This document shows, in pieces, positions 46,357 to 58,200 of a stretch of DNA of 64,000 bases; the stretch's first letter is position 1; each line of letters opens with the position of its first letter. The stretch is from assembly GCA_015680685.1 (NCBI GenBank), contig MNCI01007809.1:251699-315698 (forward strand). Direction: 5' to 3'. Origin of the DNA: Gnetum montanum (Eukaryota; Streptophyta; Gnetopsida; Gnetales; Gnetaceae). A model generated the notes under the pieces. It had not been told where the DNA came from and made no database searches. It saw nothing but the letters and a program-made list of their open reading frames with translations. Position numbers and translations under genes: made by a program.

Positions 46357-48734
46357 CTACTTTTCCAAATCTGTACTCAGGTTTCTTGCTATTAACATGG
46401 CCAAGTTGGCATACCATAGGTTTTCCAACTCCATGTATTCAATGAGATTCTAGATCTGCAAGTCCCAGCTCTTTAATTCTACTTGGTAGACAAAGGCATA
46501 AGTGTCCAATATGGCCCACTAGTTAGTGTTTTAAGCACTAAAAGTGTTGATATGGGTCATAGCCATATGGATTTATTTTTAAATTATCTACTTGTACATC
46601 CACACCTAGTCCCAAAATTGTTCCTTTAATTTTTCATGTCACTTAGCTTCATTTGGTCATGCGCTTATTTCAATGGTTGTCTTCTGATGGATGGTGCGTA
46701 CCTCCTCCATTGAGAGGGTCCTATTCTCTTTGGCTAAGTGATTCATGTCCTAGTTGACCCTTATTAGTTGTTCTTGCATTTGTTAAAAATTTTCTTCAAG
46801 AACATTCTTTTGTTTTTCAATTGATGTCAACCAAAGATTATCAGTATCAAGAAGTTTATTTTCTTCTTGTAAGGCCTTGAGTGCTTTTGCATGTGCATAT
46901 ATTTGGGCTTGTGCTTTCAAAACATCCCAATCAGCTTTCTCTTTCTTCATTGCCACCTTTTTATTCTCTTCTAATAATTTATTCAATTTCTCCATCCTAA
47001 ATAATTCTAGCTGGTCAATTGTGATAAGTTGGGACGGATCCCACTATGTGGCTTGTAGGGCAACAAACTTCTCTTGGAGTGTTCTCAACTCATCTTTTGC
47101 ATGTTCAGCCCTAACCTTAGCCATGACCAAATTTCCTTTCATGGAAATGAGATCTAATTATGCTACTATGACATCTTGAGGGATGTCAAACAAGGATGTC
47201 ATTACTTGTCTTATTTGCAGCAATCGATCTAAAGCATCCTCATGTTCTGCAAGAGTCATCGAGGGACTGACTAAGACTTGAGCATTGCATGCTCTTGTGA
47301 GATCTACTAGTGGAAAAATATGAACATTAAATGATTCTTTGATGTGGTCTACAACCACTTCTACTACTCTAGTTTTATCCTAGTGTTTCTTGACCACTAC
47401 TGTGGTGCCTTCACCAGTTTCTAATTGCACTTGGAAAGATGCAGCAAGAACAAAGATTTGTTGTGACCAATGTGATTTCCCTCCTCCTGTTTGTATGAAA
47501 ACCTCACCCCATGCATGATCAATTGAGATCGTGGGCTATATGACATTGTAAATTACCTTGAAGAGGTTAGCCTTATCACGACTTCCCCAACTTACCATTT
47601 CTACAATGGCCCTAAGATCGCTCATCAATAGTTGTTAATCTTGTGGCAGTGGTGGTGGTTGGTCCTGCTGGCTTGTGGGTTGCATGTTGGGCCCTACTTC
47701 CTACTATTTACTGGGCCTCGTGTCCAAAATTTATCTAGGCCCTGTTTTTTGAGGTGTAGTGGGCCCAATCGTTTACTCTTGCTCAAGCTCTAGTGTTTTA
47801 CCAGCATCTTTCCTTGGTGCTGGTGGCTTCAATAATTCAACATATGAGGCATTTTAATATTTTCTGGGGATGTCATTAGTGTACCCTAGAATTTTAGCAT
47901 GCTGACATAGCTTCCTAATTAGATAGGGGAAAGGCAATGCAAACTTCCCTATCTTATGCTTTTCGAATCGCCTCAATATTTCTATTAGATATAAATAGGG
48001 CAGATTGGCATCAACCTTGCCCATCAAGATTGTGCTTTCTCTAGCCACATAGGTGGAGATCTCGTTTAGTCCTTTTTTTGGGAAGATGTGATAGGTGTCA
48101 ATTTTGAAATATATTCTCTCTTCAAGGGTTAGCTTCTCATATGTTTTTTCCTCCTTGTCATACACCCTCTTTAGCCATACTTTTCATGCATCAACATTGG
48201 AGTGAGTGGAAAGATAAGTGACTTTAGGTACTGTATTCAAAAGATTCAAAACTTCCAAAATAGCCTTCATAGAGAAATCAACTAAAATCCAACCAATGTC
48301 AATGGTGGTGCCTTCCTCTTTATTATGCCAAAATTGGTAAGTCTCCCCCAAATACCATTCACCACTCTCTGAGAGGACAGGCCATAGTGGAGATCCTTTG
48401 AGTTGATCTTTGATCGACTTAGGGGCAAATTGGTAAAAGGTCCAAAATTGAGTTCCATGATCACTGCAGCTAATGTGGACCTTTCCCAAATTGCCTAAAC
48501 ATATTTTGGAGACAATGTAAAATGTTGTCCTTGTTCAGGTGTCTTGCCTTCTCCACCTTCTTCTTGGCCAGATTGTGTAGTAACAAGGGTTTCTTGATGG
48601 ATTTCTTGATGGATGTTAAATGATTGTGCCTCCTATTTTGCATGTTCTATGGGAGGTCCTTGGCCTCTATCCCTCATTAAGCATTTGGATGCACCTTGAG
48701 AGGGTCCTCCCTATTGTCCTAGTTTAGGGACCAT
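46357..48734 (-). pseudogene. ORF2 of element B (helical domain plus coiled coil), interrupted by element C
   Basis: Minus-strand ORF starting at 48734 (MVPKLGQ, then stop, GGPSQGASKCL). After a Gln/Glu-rich leader the helical domain is read at about 48489-47854: WYLGETYQFWHNKEEGTTID, LEERIYFKIDTYHIFPKKGL, YVARESTILMGKVDANL, LPFPYLIRKLCQHAKILGY. A long coiled coil follows (47358-46640): DALDRLLQIRQVM, KLNKLLEENKKVAMKKEKAD, ALKALQEENKLLDTDN. The end lies beyond element C at 9778-9464. Total about 890 codons. It agrees with A ORF2 along its length, so it was under selection in the family. Stops and one frameshift near 48170 are present. Function unknown; the layout (helical domain, then coiled coil) parallels the antisense gene of C and D. 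Confidence 0.68.
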
Positions 48735-50749
48735 CTATAATCACATTGGAATCAATTATTAGTAAGGTCATGTAACAAAATTTAATTATCTTATACCTTA
48801 CTCATTACCTTTAATGAATTTTGAATTCTTGCTTAGTGTGATTCTAGAGTTAGAAATTTTCAAGGAAATCCCCCTAAAATTTTTAATGTCAAGCCTAATT
48901 TGATCAAGTGGCTCCAATAATAATTTTCATGATTTAGGTGAAGGAATAAAATTAGTTTGGCATAAGTTCTTAGCATTTTTTAAGGTGACTTACCCCTATG
49001 ATATCCTTCGGGCAATAGTGAATTTCAAAAAAGCTATGCACAACTTGAAGTATACCCTTCCCCCACGACTAAGCTAAACACTCTGGGTTTAAGCAAGTTT
49101 GATTAGAAGGAGAATCAAAGCTTTAACAAGTGAGATATTGATGGTTAAATGGTAGGTGCACAAAGCATGAAAAATTGTGAAAGAAAATTGCAACTCCCCT
49201 CACATGAATAGTTGAAAATGATGTTGACACATGTGGGGGTCCATATATATAGGTTTTATGGATGCGATATCGCATATGCGCTAGTGCAAACCTAATATCA
49301 CATTAGACCCAATACTGAGTACCCGATATCATGTCCCTTCCAAAATAGGATACTTAGTAATATTGATAAATTTTCGAGTTTTCACAGCCAAAAATAAAGG
49401 ATGTAAGGTAAATTTGAAAGATCTAGGATAATGTTAAGTGGTCATTAAGGCACCAAAAGTGTCATAAAGTGGAATTATACAATGAAGTTCTTCAATAGGG
49501 TGAGGAAAAATGACATGTAGTGGTGCACAGGAATGTTTGTGTTGAAATGATGATAAAGGAAAGAATAAATTCAGCAATGCAATACTCGAATGGTATAAGA
49601 TGATGTGGTGGTATGAAATGAGTGCAAATTACAAAAGTTACGCAAGTGGGTCCTCCCCAAAGTCGGTTTCAACCTATCATGCCCTTGTGTAACCACACCT
49701 TAAAATGTCCATAGGCACTAGAAGCGTTAAATGCAATCCACACTCGTGCAACAAAACACACATATGTTAAATACCACTGTGATGAGGTATGAATTCTATG
49801 CCATACAAGACATAGGTTAGAAATACTTGGACAGTGGAGTGAGATGAATCGTAGAAGGGATTGCAGAGATCGGAACATGAGGTAACTTACCCTAGGCATA
49901 ATGAATCTTGAGTGTGGGGTGTGATTAAGGTATCATTAGCCTTTTGCTCCAAAATCAAGACCAAGTACATACCTCTTATCAGTGACACCACATTGTTTTA
50001 TCCAATGATAGACAACCATAAGAGCATCATGATAGCAAGGCGTACGATCACTTGGCATTTTGTCCAAGTAAGGAGTAATTTAAATTTCTCTATAGCACGT
50101 TCTTCTTGATCTTTTCTTTGTGCGTTTTCTTCTTTCTTTCCTTTTTCTTCTTCTAGCCTCTTTGGCACTTTGTCATTTCCAATGGTGATCCAGAGAAGTC
50201 ACCAACCTTTAGGCATGGGTGCATGTCTTTCCAATGAGACCCTCTAGAATAGCATTGTGTTTCTTTATTGAGTTCCTTTATTACTCTTAATCCCATTTTT
50301 TGTTAGATCTACAAGGACCTTAGTACAACCAAGCTGCATGATAGCATAGACAGATGTTACCAAAGAGAATCCACAAGTCCCCTTGATGTCACACCTTGGC
50401 CATTCCCTCTTAGTCCATCACTTTTTACTATGGGCATAATTAGTACAAAATTACTTTAAGTTTTAATGATGACAAGAATATCATCATACCCAGAGTAGAA
50501 CCTCTTATTAATAGCATGGGTGGGTGGATGTTGTGGGCTCACTATCGAAATGATTAGTCACCTGTGACTTGATAGCATAGAACAACACCTCAACCAACAA
50601 GTCACATGAGTATTTTATTAACAAATGAGATTACCCTAAAAAAGATAAAATGAAAAATTGAAAGATGAAAAATTAGAAAATAAAAATTGGAAAACAAATA
50701 AAAAAATTGTAAAACCAAAGAAAGGGAAAAAATTTACTAATTCTACTTA
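48735..50749 (-). other. Spacer of element B between gag and ORF2, with promoter-like patch
   Basis: No coding region supported; it aligns in part with A 2305-4150. At about 49230-49345 it contains a TATA-like CTATATATA (minus) next to GCGATATCGC, GCATATGCGC and GATATCATG words, a composition otherwise seen in the U3 region of the B LTRs. It lies about 500 bases upstream of the ORF2 ATG. Confidence 0.45.
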
Positions 50750-53119
50750 TTAGAATGAGGGGTATCCCCCATGACTAAACCTTGAATCATGGTGAGAATT
50801 AATAAATAGAAAGTTTGGATCCATGCATGTTGGAAACATTAGGGTCAAAGCATATCCAAACCAATGGCTGTCTTTTGATGTGGTGGCAGGAATGTATCCA
50901 AATTGAGGTTCACACACTTGATTAAAGTAGTCATAGTGGGGCACATTATAAGATGTGGTCATGTGATAAGAAGCTAACCCACTATGGCACTTGTGGCCAT
51001 AAGATTGTATGCAAGGATCGATATGTCTCCCTATGTGGTTATATTTATTTGGTCACATGGTTGTTAGAGCATTAATTGGTGGCCCGGATAAGGTAATAGA
51101 AGGTATTGAGTTTGAAGAAGAAGGTGCATCATAGCGTTGGGCTTGTGCTAAGTTGGAGGATGCAATGGTTTCAAAACCATGTTGTCTCTTTCTAAAGTCA
51201 TGCCTAAAGAAAAGATGCTTCTGACATTGTGGAGGACTTCCATTGCTATTGATAATAGTATCATAAGTAATGTTTGTGGGTTGGTTTTGTAGTGCAAAAC
51301 CTTCTAGTACAATTGGTGGTGATGTAGAAGGACATGAAGGATGAGAATATTGAGGGTAAGGAGAAGTGTAAAGAACATGAGGTGGTGATGCCATGGGAGA
51401 GGACATGGGTTGATAGTACTTGGAAGAATGATAATGATGAGGTGAAGTAGAGGATGTCGATCTAGTTGAAGAAACAAGGTGTTGAACATAATAAGCACTT
51501 GGTGTCAAGGCATATGAAGGTTGAGGCTAGTTTGGCAATGGTCTTCCCCACAACTAGGAGTTTTGCCACTATGGTTGAACACAATACTTCTATACAAAAT
51601 CTGAATGTAGCATTCTCCCCTAATTTTCATCTAAATGTGACAAGATTGGGCATTTTCCTTTGGGGTGATTGTATAGGCAAACATCACATTGATATTTCTA
51701 ATTTGTAGTTAGGCCCCCATCCTTATTTCCTTTAGCCTTTCTTTCCCATCGTCGAATAGTGTTTTGTCCTGTTTCTCAGTTTGGCACCCTCTATTTATTT
51801 TGGGTGTCAAAGTAATTATGTGTGGCTTTACCTATAATAATATTTGCATATTCTCCACATTTTTCATGTACCCACTCCATCATCTTATTGATCTTTGCCT
51901 CAATTTCATCTAGTGATTTTAGTATTGGCAAAGCTGGGGATGGTTCCATCTCATCGAGGTAAGTTGATTCTCCTCTTCATGATTATGGACCTTTGTTACT
52001 TTTAGAATTTGGTCCTATTCAGATCTTTCAACATTCTTCCATTTGGCTATTTCTCCTTCTTCTTTTGCTACCCACTTAATAAGATCTAGGAATTGATGGG
52101 TTCATAGTTCATAGAGTTGACCTAGGACATACATCCCTAGGGTCTCCCTCATTTCATTATAGAGCCCATCCATGATGTGATAGATTAGCCTTTCCTCAGA
52201 GAACCGATGGCATGGGTAATTTTTTTAATAATGAGTAACATCTTTCTAGGGCCATTTCCAAGGGTTCATGTTTCCCTTGTTTCCACTCTTGGATTTGTCT
52301 CCTCAAGGCTAACACTCTTCCACAGGTTTGATATCTTTCATTGAAAAGTTCAACCATTGTTGGCCAACAGAAAATTAATTTTAGCTTTAAAGACTTGTAC
52401 CATACTTTTGTTTGGCTAACAAGTATCATAGGAAAGAGCTTAAGTCTTTGCCACTCATTATCAATATTGTTCCATGTACAGGCATCGTAGAAGGCTTGAA
52501 AATGATGTTGCGGATCTAAATCATAACCTCCTAAAAATTTGGAAAAGTTTTTAAAATCAATCCTTGGTAGATGGCTTTCCTTACAATGCCTACAAGATAT
52601 CTAAATAGCCTCTTTTATATGCATTAGGCTTTTAGTGGCCAATAGGGGTTCATTGTCACTAAATAGATGGTGAGTTCGTAAGTTGAGACAATGTTGTCTA
52701 TGTTCATGTTGGTGTTCCTGATTATGCCTATGGGTTTGATTTTTATTGCTACGCCAACCCCTTGAGGAATAGTCATCCATGTCATGTCTTTACATTGAAC
52801 GAGTAGAGGAAGAGAGAGAACTGGAAGACTCATCATGACTTTTGTAAGTCTTCCAATCATCCCCTGATGTGCTCTTGCTAATCATTGAGAAGGTCCTAGG
52901 CCTTACGAGCCCCCTCACTCTATGGAATGTTCCATCTTCACTAAAGGTGTCTGAGTTGGATGAGAAGAGTCCTTGAGCACCATTGGGGTGTCCATGAACA
53001 TATGAAACTCCTACATAAGATTGAGTACTCTAAACTTCTTCATCGTCATAAATTGTGTTGATTCTCTAATGAATTTCCTTGCTAGTTGTTGCGTTATCAT
53101 TGTCTTGTGAGAGAGACAT
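50750..53119 (-). pseudogene. gag: gag of element B, decayed, protease region missing
   Basis: ATG at 53119 (MSLSQDNDNATTSKEIH), 117 bases after the primer site. The gag core is at about 52440-52200: TKVWYKSLKLKLI, MVELFNERYQT, LALRRQIQEWKQGKHEPLEM, RCYSLLKKLP. This is the usual order of a Retrotrans_gag domain, whose Arg-rich helix precedes EPLEM. Near 51680-51640 a knuckle CDVCLYN, then HPKGKC, is followed by PILSHLDE. The segment 51508-51053 is Ser/Pro/His/Tyr-rich and 50962-50750 is of unknown type. No DSG protease motif is found, unlike in A. Multiple stops and frameshifts. Confidence 0.7.
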
Positions 53120-53235
53120 TGTTGCAAATTATGTGTGAATTAATTGAATTTAATTTCTTTTTTCTAAAATATATATTATTAATACCTTGTTACATTGATT
53201 GTATATGATATAACTAATCTAGATAACTAGCACTG

Positions 53236-53253
53236 TCCCCAACAACAACGCCA
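53236..53253 (-). promoter_or_regulatory. Primer binding site of element B (tRNA-Asp)
   Basis: Minus strand TGGCGTTGTTGTTGGGGA, one base after the LTR end. It differs from the tRNA-Asp complement TGGCGCCGTTGCCGGGGA only at two CC pairs changed to TT. Confidence 0.85.
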
Positions 53254-53254
53254 A

Positions 53255-54124
53255 TGATGGGCGGCGAGGTACCCCTATGCTCAACCATACAAATACAAGC
53301 ATGTACACATGATCCAATCAAACTCTATAGACAAACTAGTTCTAGCACTTAGATAGTTATACGTTGATCATAGTTCGCTTTCTTCCCACCTGGGCTAGTA
53401 TTTGCTTTATCATGTATGATTTAGTCTAAAGTGAAGTGTATGATGTAATTTCTAACACTATGCTACTCCTAAGAACAATGAGAAATACTCATGATTAAGC
53501 TAATAAGCAAGATGAAATATTATCTAAGCTAGCCTAAGTGCAATGAGCATCCATTCTTAATCATTCATATGCATCTTGGACTTCATGTACTACTTCTAGG
53601 ATTACCGAGCATACATCATCTAAAGTACTACTAAATACACTACTAGGTTGCCAAGTAGTTACACTTAAATGTTCGTGATTAAGATGTACTCATTCTGCAT
53701 TAACAACAAGAATAGTAAATGATGGTAAAGAAATATTAACTAAGAAAATAATAAATAAATGATTAACAATTAAAGCAAATAAAAGTTAAGTGAATGCTGC
53801 AATGATGAAGTAAACTCAATCTTTATTGCTGATCGTGTGTGTGTCCAAGTACATCACACTCAAACAAAGGTTTCGTACAATTACAAGCATCACATTGTGG
53901 GCATGCACTTGCAAAAAGAACTGAAAATTAACAAAAATATGCTTAACTCCTAATGACTAACTAATGACTTACCAATGACCTCCTTCCTATGCACTCAAGT
54001 GCTATATTTATAGGCTAACATAGGAATCACGATATCATGTATACGATATCGTTACCTAGGTAGCGATATCGTGTACCCGATATCATGTATTCAATATTGA
54101 GGCATGGCAAACCACAATTCATCA
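53255..54124 (-). repeat. 5' LTR of element B (870 bp)
   Basis: On the minus strand starts TGATGAATTGTGG and ends CCCATCA. TATA-like TATAAATATA (minus) at 54012-54003. U3 (54017-54124) carries repeated GATATC/GATATCG words. Same length as 8294-9163. Confidence 0.9.
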
Positions 54125-54495
54125 CTAAGTAAACAATAAAGAATTTAAGTGATGCTACAATGATGCAAAGTAATCTTGATCTTTATTTTTTGTCATGAAA
54201 TGTTTCCAATTACATTCCCCTTGAATAAAGACTTTGTTCAATCACTTAACATCACACTGCAGGCATACACTGCTAATTGCTAAGTACTAAAATCAAGAAA
54301 ACAAACTAACATAATTTCACTAAGTTGAAATGAAAACTATTGTTGGACCATGCAAGTGTCATATTTATAAGCCTACACTTGTCTATGATATCAGATATCT
54401 GACATCCTACCTTGTGCCTCGATATTGGGGATCCAACATTGTACCTCCAATATTGGATGTCTAATACAATAGCCAATCAAAAACTAGATTTATTA
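54125..54495 (-). repeat. 5' LTR of element A, 5' portion, with CTAAG target duplication at 54125-54129
   Basis: Continues the LTR broken at 8293. Contains the U3-like part with TATA at 54369-54362 (minus) and GATATC and CAATATTG palindromic words (about 54395-54465). Its interior aligns with the end of the B LTR (for example AGTAATCTTGATCTTTATT). The outer end near 54495 is inferred from alignment. Confidence 0.75.
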
Positions 54496-56417
54496 CTAGT
54501 GATGCAAGGGGGATGAGATGTGTGAGGGACTTGGGTCACAAAAGTGACTAACATTGGAAATGTTGGTGCCCATGTGCTCAGCATTGAAACTAAAATCTCA
54601 CAATCTCAAAGAGGGTTAACAAGGGTAATAATGGTCATAGGGGTTGCATGTTGGGATGATCGAAGAAGCTTCTTGTTTGCTAGATTGCAATAGCTCTTAG
54701 ATGCCAAAAATTGCAAAAGTGTGGAATTCAAAAATTTTTAAAACCTATACATGATGTTGGGGCTTGGTTTTTATAGGTTTTAGGCCATAAATTTGGCCAC
54801 AAAATTTGCTTGATTACTTACAGAATTATGGCTACGTGCAAGCACAAGAACCCAGCTAGGTTACTATGTATGGTAAGCTTTAATACCCCCATGGCATCAA
54901 AACCATTCCATTTACTAGAAATGGTAAACAAGAATTTCATCCACAATTGNTCATTCCATTTACTAGAAATGGTAAACAAGAATTTCATCCACAATTGCTT
55001 TTTCCATCCATGCTAGGCCTTCCAATAGCAACACTAAAGTGCAGGGTCAACAATGGAGTTGGTGAAATGTTGGAATCTTGGACCATGCTGAAGCAATGTT
55101 GGGGGGAAGGTGCAACACTCAGGGGATGCAATGGCAACACTAGGGAGTGAAAATTATACCCTCCATGCTAGGTATGGATGATGTCATACCCCTAAACACT
55201 TGGTACAAGTGGGTCATAGCCCCACACCCCCCACCAAAGCCCAAATATAGGCATGATTTAGCTTTTTTTCACTTGGGGTTTAAGGCTTTGATCACTTATG
55301 AGCCATTTTTCAGCCCTAAAAACTAGAATATGTGAAATTGCATCTCTTGTATTGCAATCTTCACATTTACAATGAAAGATTGAGCCTCAAGCTTCATGGG
55401 TTAGGGCTACAAATGTTACAACATGTGTTTTTGGTGATGTTTCATTGGCCCTTCTTTGTTGGTGTATAGAGGATTAGCTTAAGAAGTACAAACAAAGAAT
55501 AAAAAACACCATTACAAGTTCATCACCAACATTCCCTCTATGTGCTTGATTTTAGTCATCTTGAACCATGCCAAAGAGTACCTATGATGATGGGGTAAGG
55601 CTATGATGAAGTGATAGATAGAAAACTATTATAAAGGTTAAAAATGCATTCCATAGTTAACATTATGGCTATGGAACTAACATAGTGGTTTGTTAGCAGT
55701 TTTGACACTTCATGTTTTGAAGTGTCATTCACTCAGCAAGTGCATTTGAGGAACCAGCACCTTGCTCCAAGGTTTCTTTCACCCACTAGGCTCCTCCATT
55801 TGCATGTTTGTAGCTACTGATTGGACTTTTGGTCTTCATAGTGCATTCCAACTTCTTGCTAATTTTCTTTTCCTTTTTTTTACTGAGGTGAAACCTTCAT
55901 TATTTTTATTTTCCAAGTATGATCTAATTGTATCTTTACCATTAAATGATATGTGTTACATCCAATGGACTTAGTAGGTGGATCATTGTGATGGAATGCC
56001 ATACAGCCACAATGTATGAGTGTCAAATGTTGGTCAACATTGCTATCCAAGGCAAGGAAGGTTACTATAAGGCTACAAGGAATGGCGATAGGAATGAGGT
56101 GAAACAATAACTCTTATATGGTAGGACAAACTCATCAAATCTTGCACATCAAGGTCATGTGATAACTTACTGCCATGATGAGCACCTTGATGATGACTTC
56201 TAGGTTTCATCCTATAAGCATGAATCCAAGAGAACAGGGAAACCAAGCAAAGAAAACATGTTGTTACAATACAATGTATGAAGCCACAAAATGATAAAAC
56301 CAAGCTATCATAGGTCACCATGTTAAAAAATTTCAATAGTAATCTAGTTATGCAAAAGATGGTCATGCAGGCTTGCTTCTTATTGGCTATGATGGTTATT
56401 GATGCCAGTTGCTATCG
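54496..56417 (-). other. Non-coding region after E integrase
   Basis: No gene supported. Possibly the 3' UTR or LTR of E: it follows the integrase stop on the minus strand. It includes the duplicated 46-mer around an N (54904-54997), a C-rich patch near 55225-55240, and CCATGCTAGGTATGGATG at 55157, resembling words of the array at 60.5-62.9 kb. A TATA-like or primer site could not be placed. Confidence 0.4.
54904..54997. other. Single N between two identical 46-base copies (probable assembly join)
   Basis: 54904-54949 and 54952-54997 are the same 46 bases, starting CATTCCATTTACTAGAAATG. They are separated by an N at 54950 and one T. This is what results when two overlapping contig ends are abutted instead of merged. 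Confidence 0.8.
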
Positions 56418-57480
56418 ACTACATGTAATAATACTTTAGATAGGAATGATTGATTGAATTGGCCAACTCATTCCTATTCATGTCAACTATCCTAAATGCT
56501 TCTTTGCCATAGGCCTTGGTAACCAAGAAAGATCCTTCCTAGTTGGATGAGAATTTGTCTACATGCTGGTGAATGACCTTAAGGATTAAGTCATCCTCAT
56601 TGATCTTACACTTGGTTAAGTTATGATGGTTCTATCATTTCTACCTCTCTTGGTGTCACTTGTCATGATCAAGCATCTACACCCATTGCTCCTCCACCAA
56701 GTCCAAGTCCATGGTATGTAACTTCGTATTCTACTCATCATTGATGAAGTCAAATAAGGCTACTTGGAGTGATGGAACATACAATTCAAGAGGTAAAATG
56801 GATTCAAAATCATAGATTGAGATATAAGGGGTTATACCAGTGCCATTTGGAATGTTCTTTTTTAAGCCCAAAGTGCATGAACAAGCCACTCATGTCACAT
56901 GTGCTTGTTTTTTTACTTCAACATCTTTGTGAGCAAGTTGATGATGGCCTTATTTCTTTCTTTTGCTTGTCCATTAGCTTGAGGGTAATAAGGTGATGAA
57001 AAGGAGTACTTAATGCCTAGGTTATGACAAAATTTCTTCATTTCTTGGAAGCTAAATTGTGGTCCATTATCTATGACTATGGTCATAGGAATGCCAAAAC
57101 GGGTTATCATGTTATCAAGCATGAATTCATAGACTTGTTGCCATGTTTTTCTTCTTAGGGTAATAGATTCAACCCACTTTGTAAAGTATTTAGTTGTAGT
57201 GATGATAAATCTATGCCCCAAAGAATACTTAGGTGTTATAGATCCAATGATATCCAACCCTCACCATTGAAATAGCCAAGTAATCTGAGTAATGTGTAAC
57301 TCAATTGGTGGTACATGTGTTAGGTTATTATGCCTTTGGCATGTGTCACAAGTTTTACCCTTCTATAGGTAGTCACTTTTCATATAGGTCCAATAATAGC
57401 CTAACCATATAATCTTAGTGACCATAGCTCTAGGTCCTATATGTCCCCACATACACCCTCATAGACATGCTCTAAGATTA
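56418..57480 (-). pseudogene. pol: Integrase of element E
   Basis: Minus strand. Zinc region about 57440-57330 (HIGPRAMVTKI, CDTCQRH). The core is open at 57257-56913: DIIGSITPKYSLGHRFIITT, KYFTKWVESI, DNMITRFGIPMTIVIDNGPQ, YYPQANGQAKERNK. The first two acidic residues are present. The Glu of NGQAEATNK is Lys here. A C-terminal region follows (LILKVIHQHVDKFSS, FLVTKAYGKEAFRIVD) and ends YYYM with a stop at about 56418. Several stops lie between 56900 and 56560. No chromodomain. Order and sequence match C and D. Confidence 0.82.
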
Positions 57481-57481
57481 T

Positions 57482-58200
57482 TCAGGCTTCAACTTTGCCT
57501 AAGCACACTAATAATATGCCATCATAGGAACATTGACATAGTGCATTATCACCTACTATGACATACTCTTTTGATCTTTTACATACAACATTATTTTGAG
57601 AAGTAATTAGGCCTTGTGGAGATTCACCATGCATGAGGTAAAACTTGATATCGTCATACCACTCTTTTTGAGGAGTAGTACTAATAGAGACTATAGAATT
57701 ACCCTTAGTGTTCTTTGTGATGGGAATAACATAGTTCACAGTTAATGAAGGAAACTTGCTAAACACATCTAGCATCACACTAAGGACCAAAGTTGTAATG
57801 GCATCGGCTAATGCGTTTTTTGTTTGACATATATGTTGGATACCAACATTTATAAATTGTTGCATTAGTTTCTTTCCTAGGTCATAGTAAGGTTGCAAAT
57901 GTTTAGCTTTATATACATAAACCTTTGTTGCTTAGCTAACCATAAGTTGTGAATCACCTTTGATCATCAAGCGTTTGACTCCTAGGCCACAAGCTATCAT
58001 CATTCCTCTAATCAAACCCTCATACTCTGCTACATTGTTGATACATGAAAACTCAAATTGGTACATGAAGGATTGGATTTCACCATATGGAAATGTTATG
58101 ATGGCAATGGCACTGGCCCCATTGGTAGTTGAAGCTCTATTAAAATGCATGACTACCTCATAACCCTCGAGCACTTAGCTAATAATGTTAACATGTTCAT
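57482..58200 (-). pseudogene. pol: Second RNase H domain and linker of element E
   Basis: Minus strand. 58174-57932 reads VVMHFNRASTTNGASAIAII, CINNVAEYEGLIRGMMIACG, RLMIKGDSQLM. The NNVAEYE Glu and GDS Asp are kept, but the first catalytic Asp is Asn (FNR for FDG). The linker 57898-57482 reads KNALADAITTLVLSVMLDVF, QKEWYDDIKFYLMHGESP and CKRSKEYVIVGDNALCQCS, matching C and D. Confidence 0.8.

Larger units (their letters stand above)
8294..54124 (-). mobile_element. Element B: Athila-like LTR element, interrupted by element C
   Basis: Complete minus-strand element bounded by two 870-bp LTRs (53255-54124 and 8294-9163), each starting TGATG and ending CATCA, with CTAAG target duplications. Without element C it is about 9.3 kb. 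Order on the minus strand: 5' LTR, tRNA-Asp primer site, gag, Ser/Pro-rich gag tail, 2-kb spacer, ORF2, short 3' UTR, 3' LTR. No RT, RNase H or integrase is seen in its 7.5 kb of internal sequence, so it probably moved with enzymes supplied in trans. LTR divergence by eye is about 13%. Confidence 0.88.
1..54495 (-). mobile_element. Element A: outer Athila-like LTR element, split by element B, 3' end outside window
   Basis: Minus-strand LTR retrotransposon. Its 5' LTR is in two pieces, 54495-54130 and 8293-7754, separated by the whole of element B. It continues with a primer site (7752-7735), gag (from 7617), protease (about 5010-4600) and ORF2 (from about 2304), and runs off the left edge. 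Its internal 7.7 kb is homologous to the internal part of element B over the same order of parts. No RT, RNase H or integrase is seen in this interval. The LTR start near 54495 is set by alignment to the start of the element B LTR (TGATG in B, TAATA here), so it may be off by a few bases. Confidence 0.85.

Noticed and set aside
54810-55150. Two short ORFs around N 54950
   Set aside because: Both include the duplicated 46 bases, so they are products of the probable assembly join.
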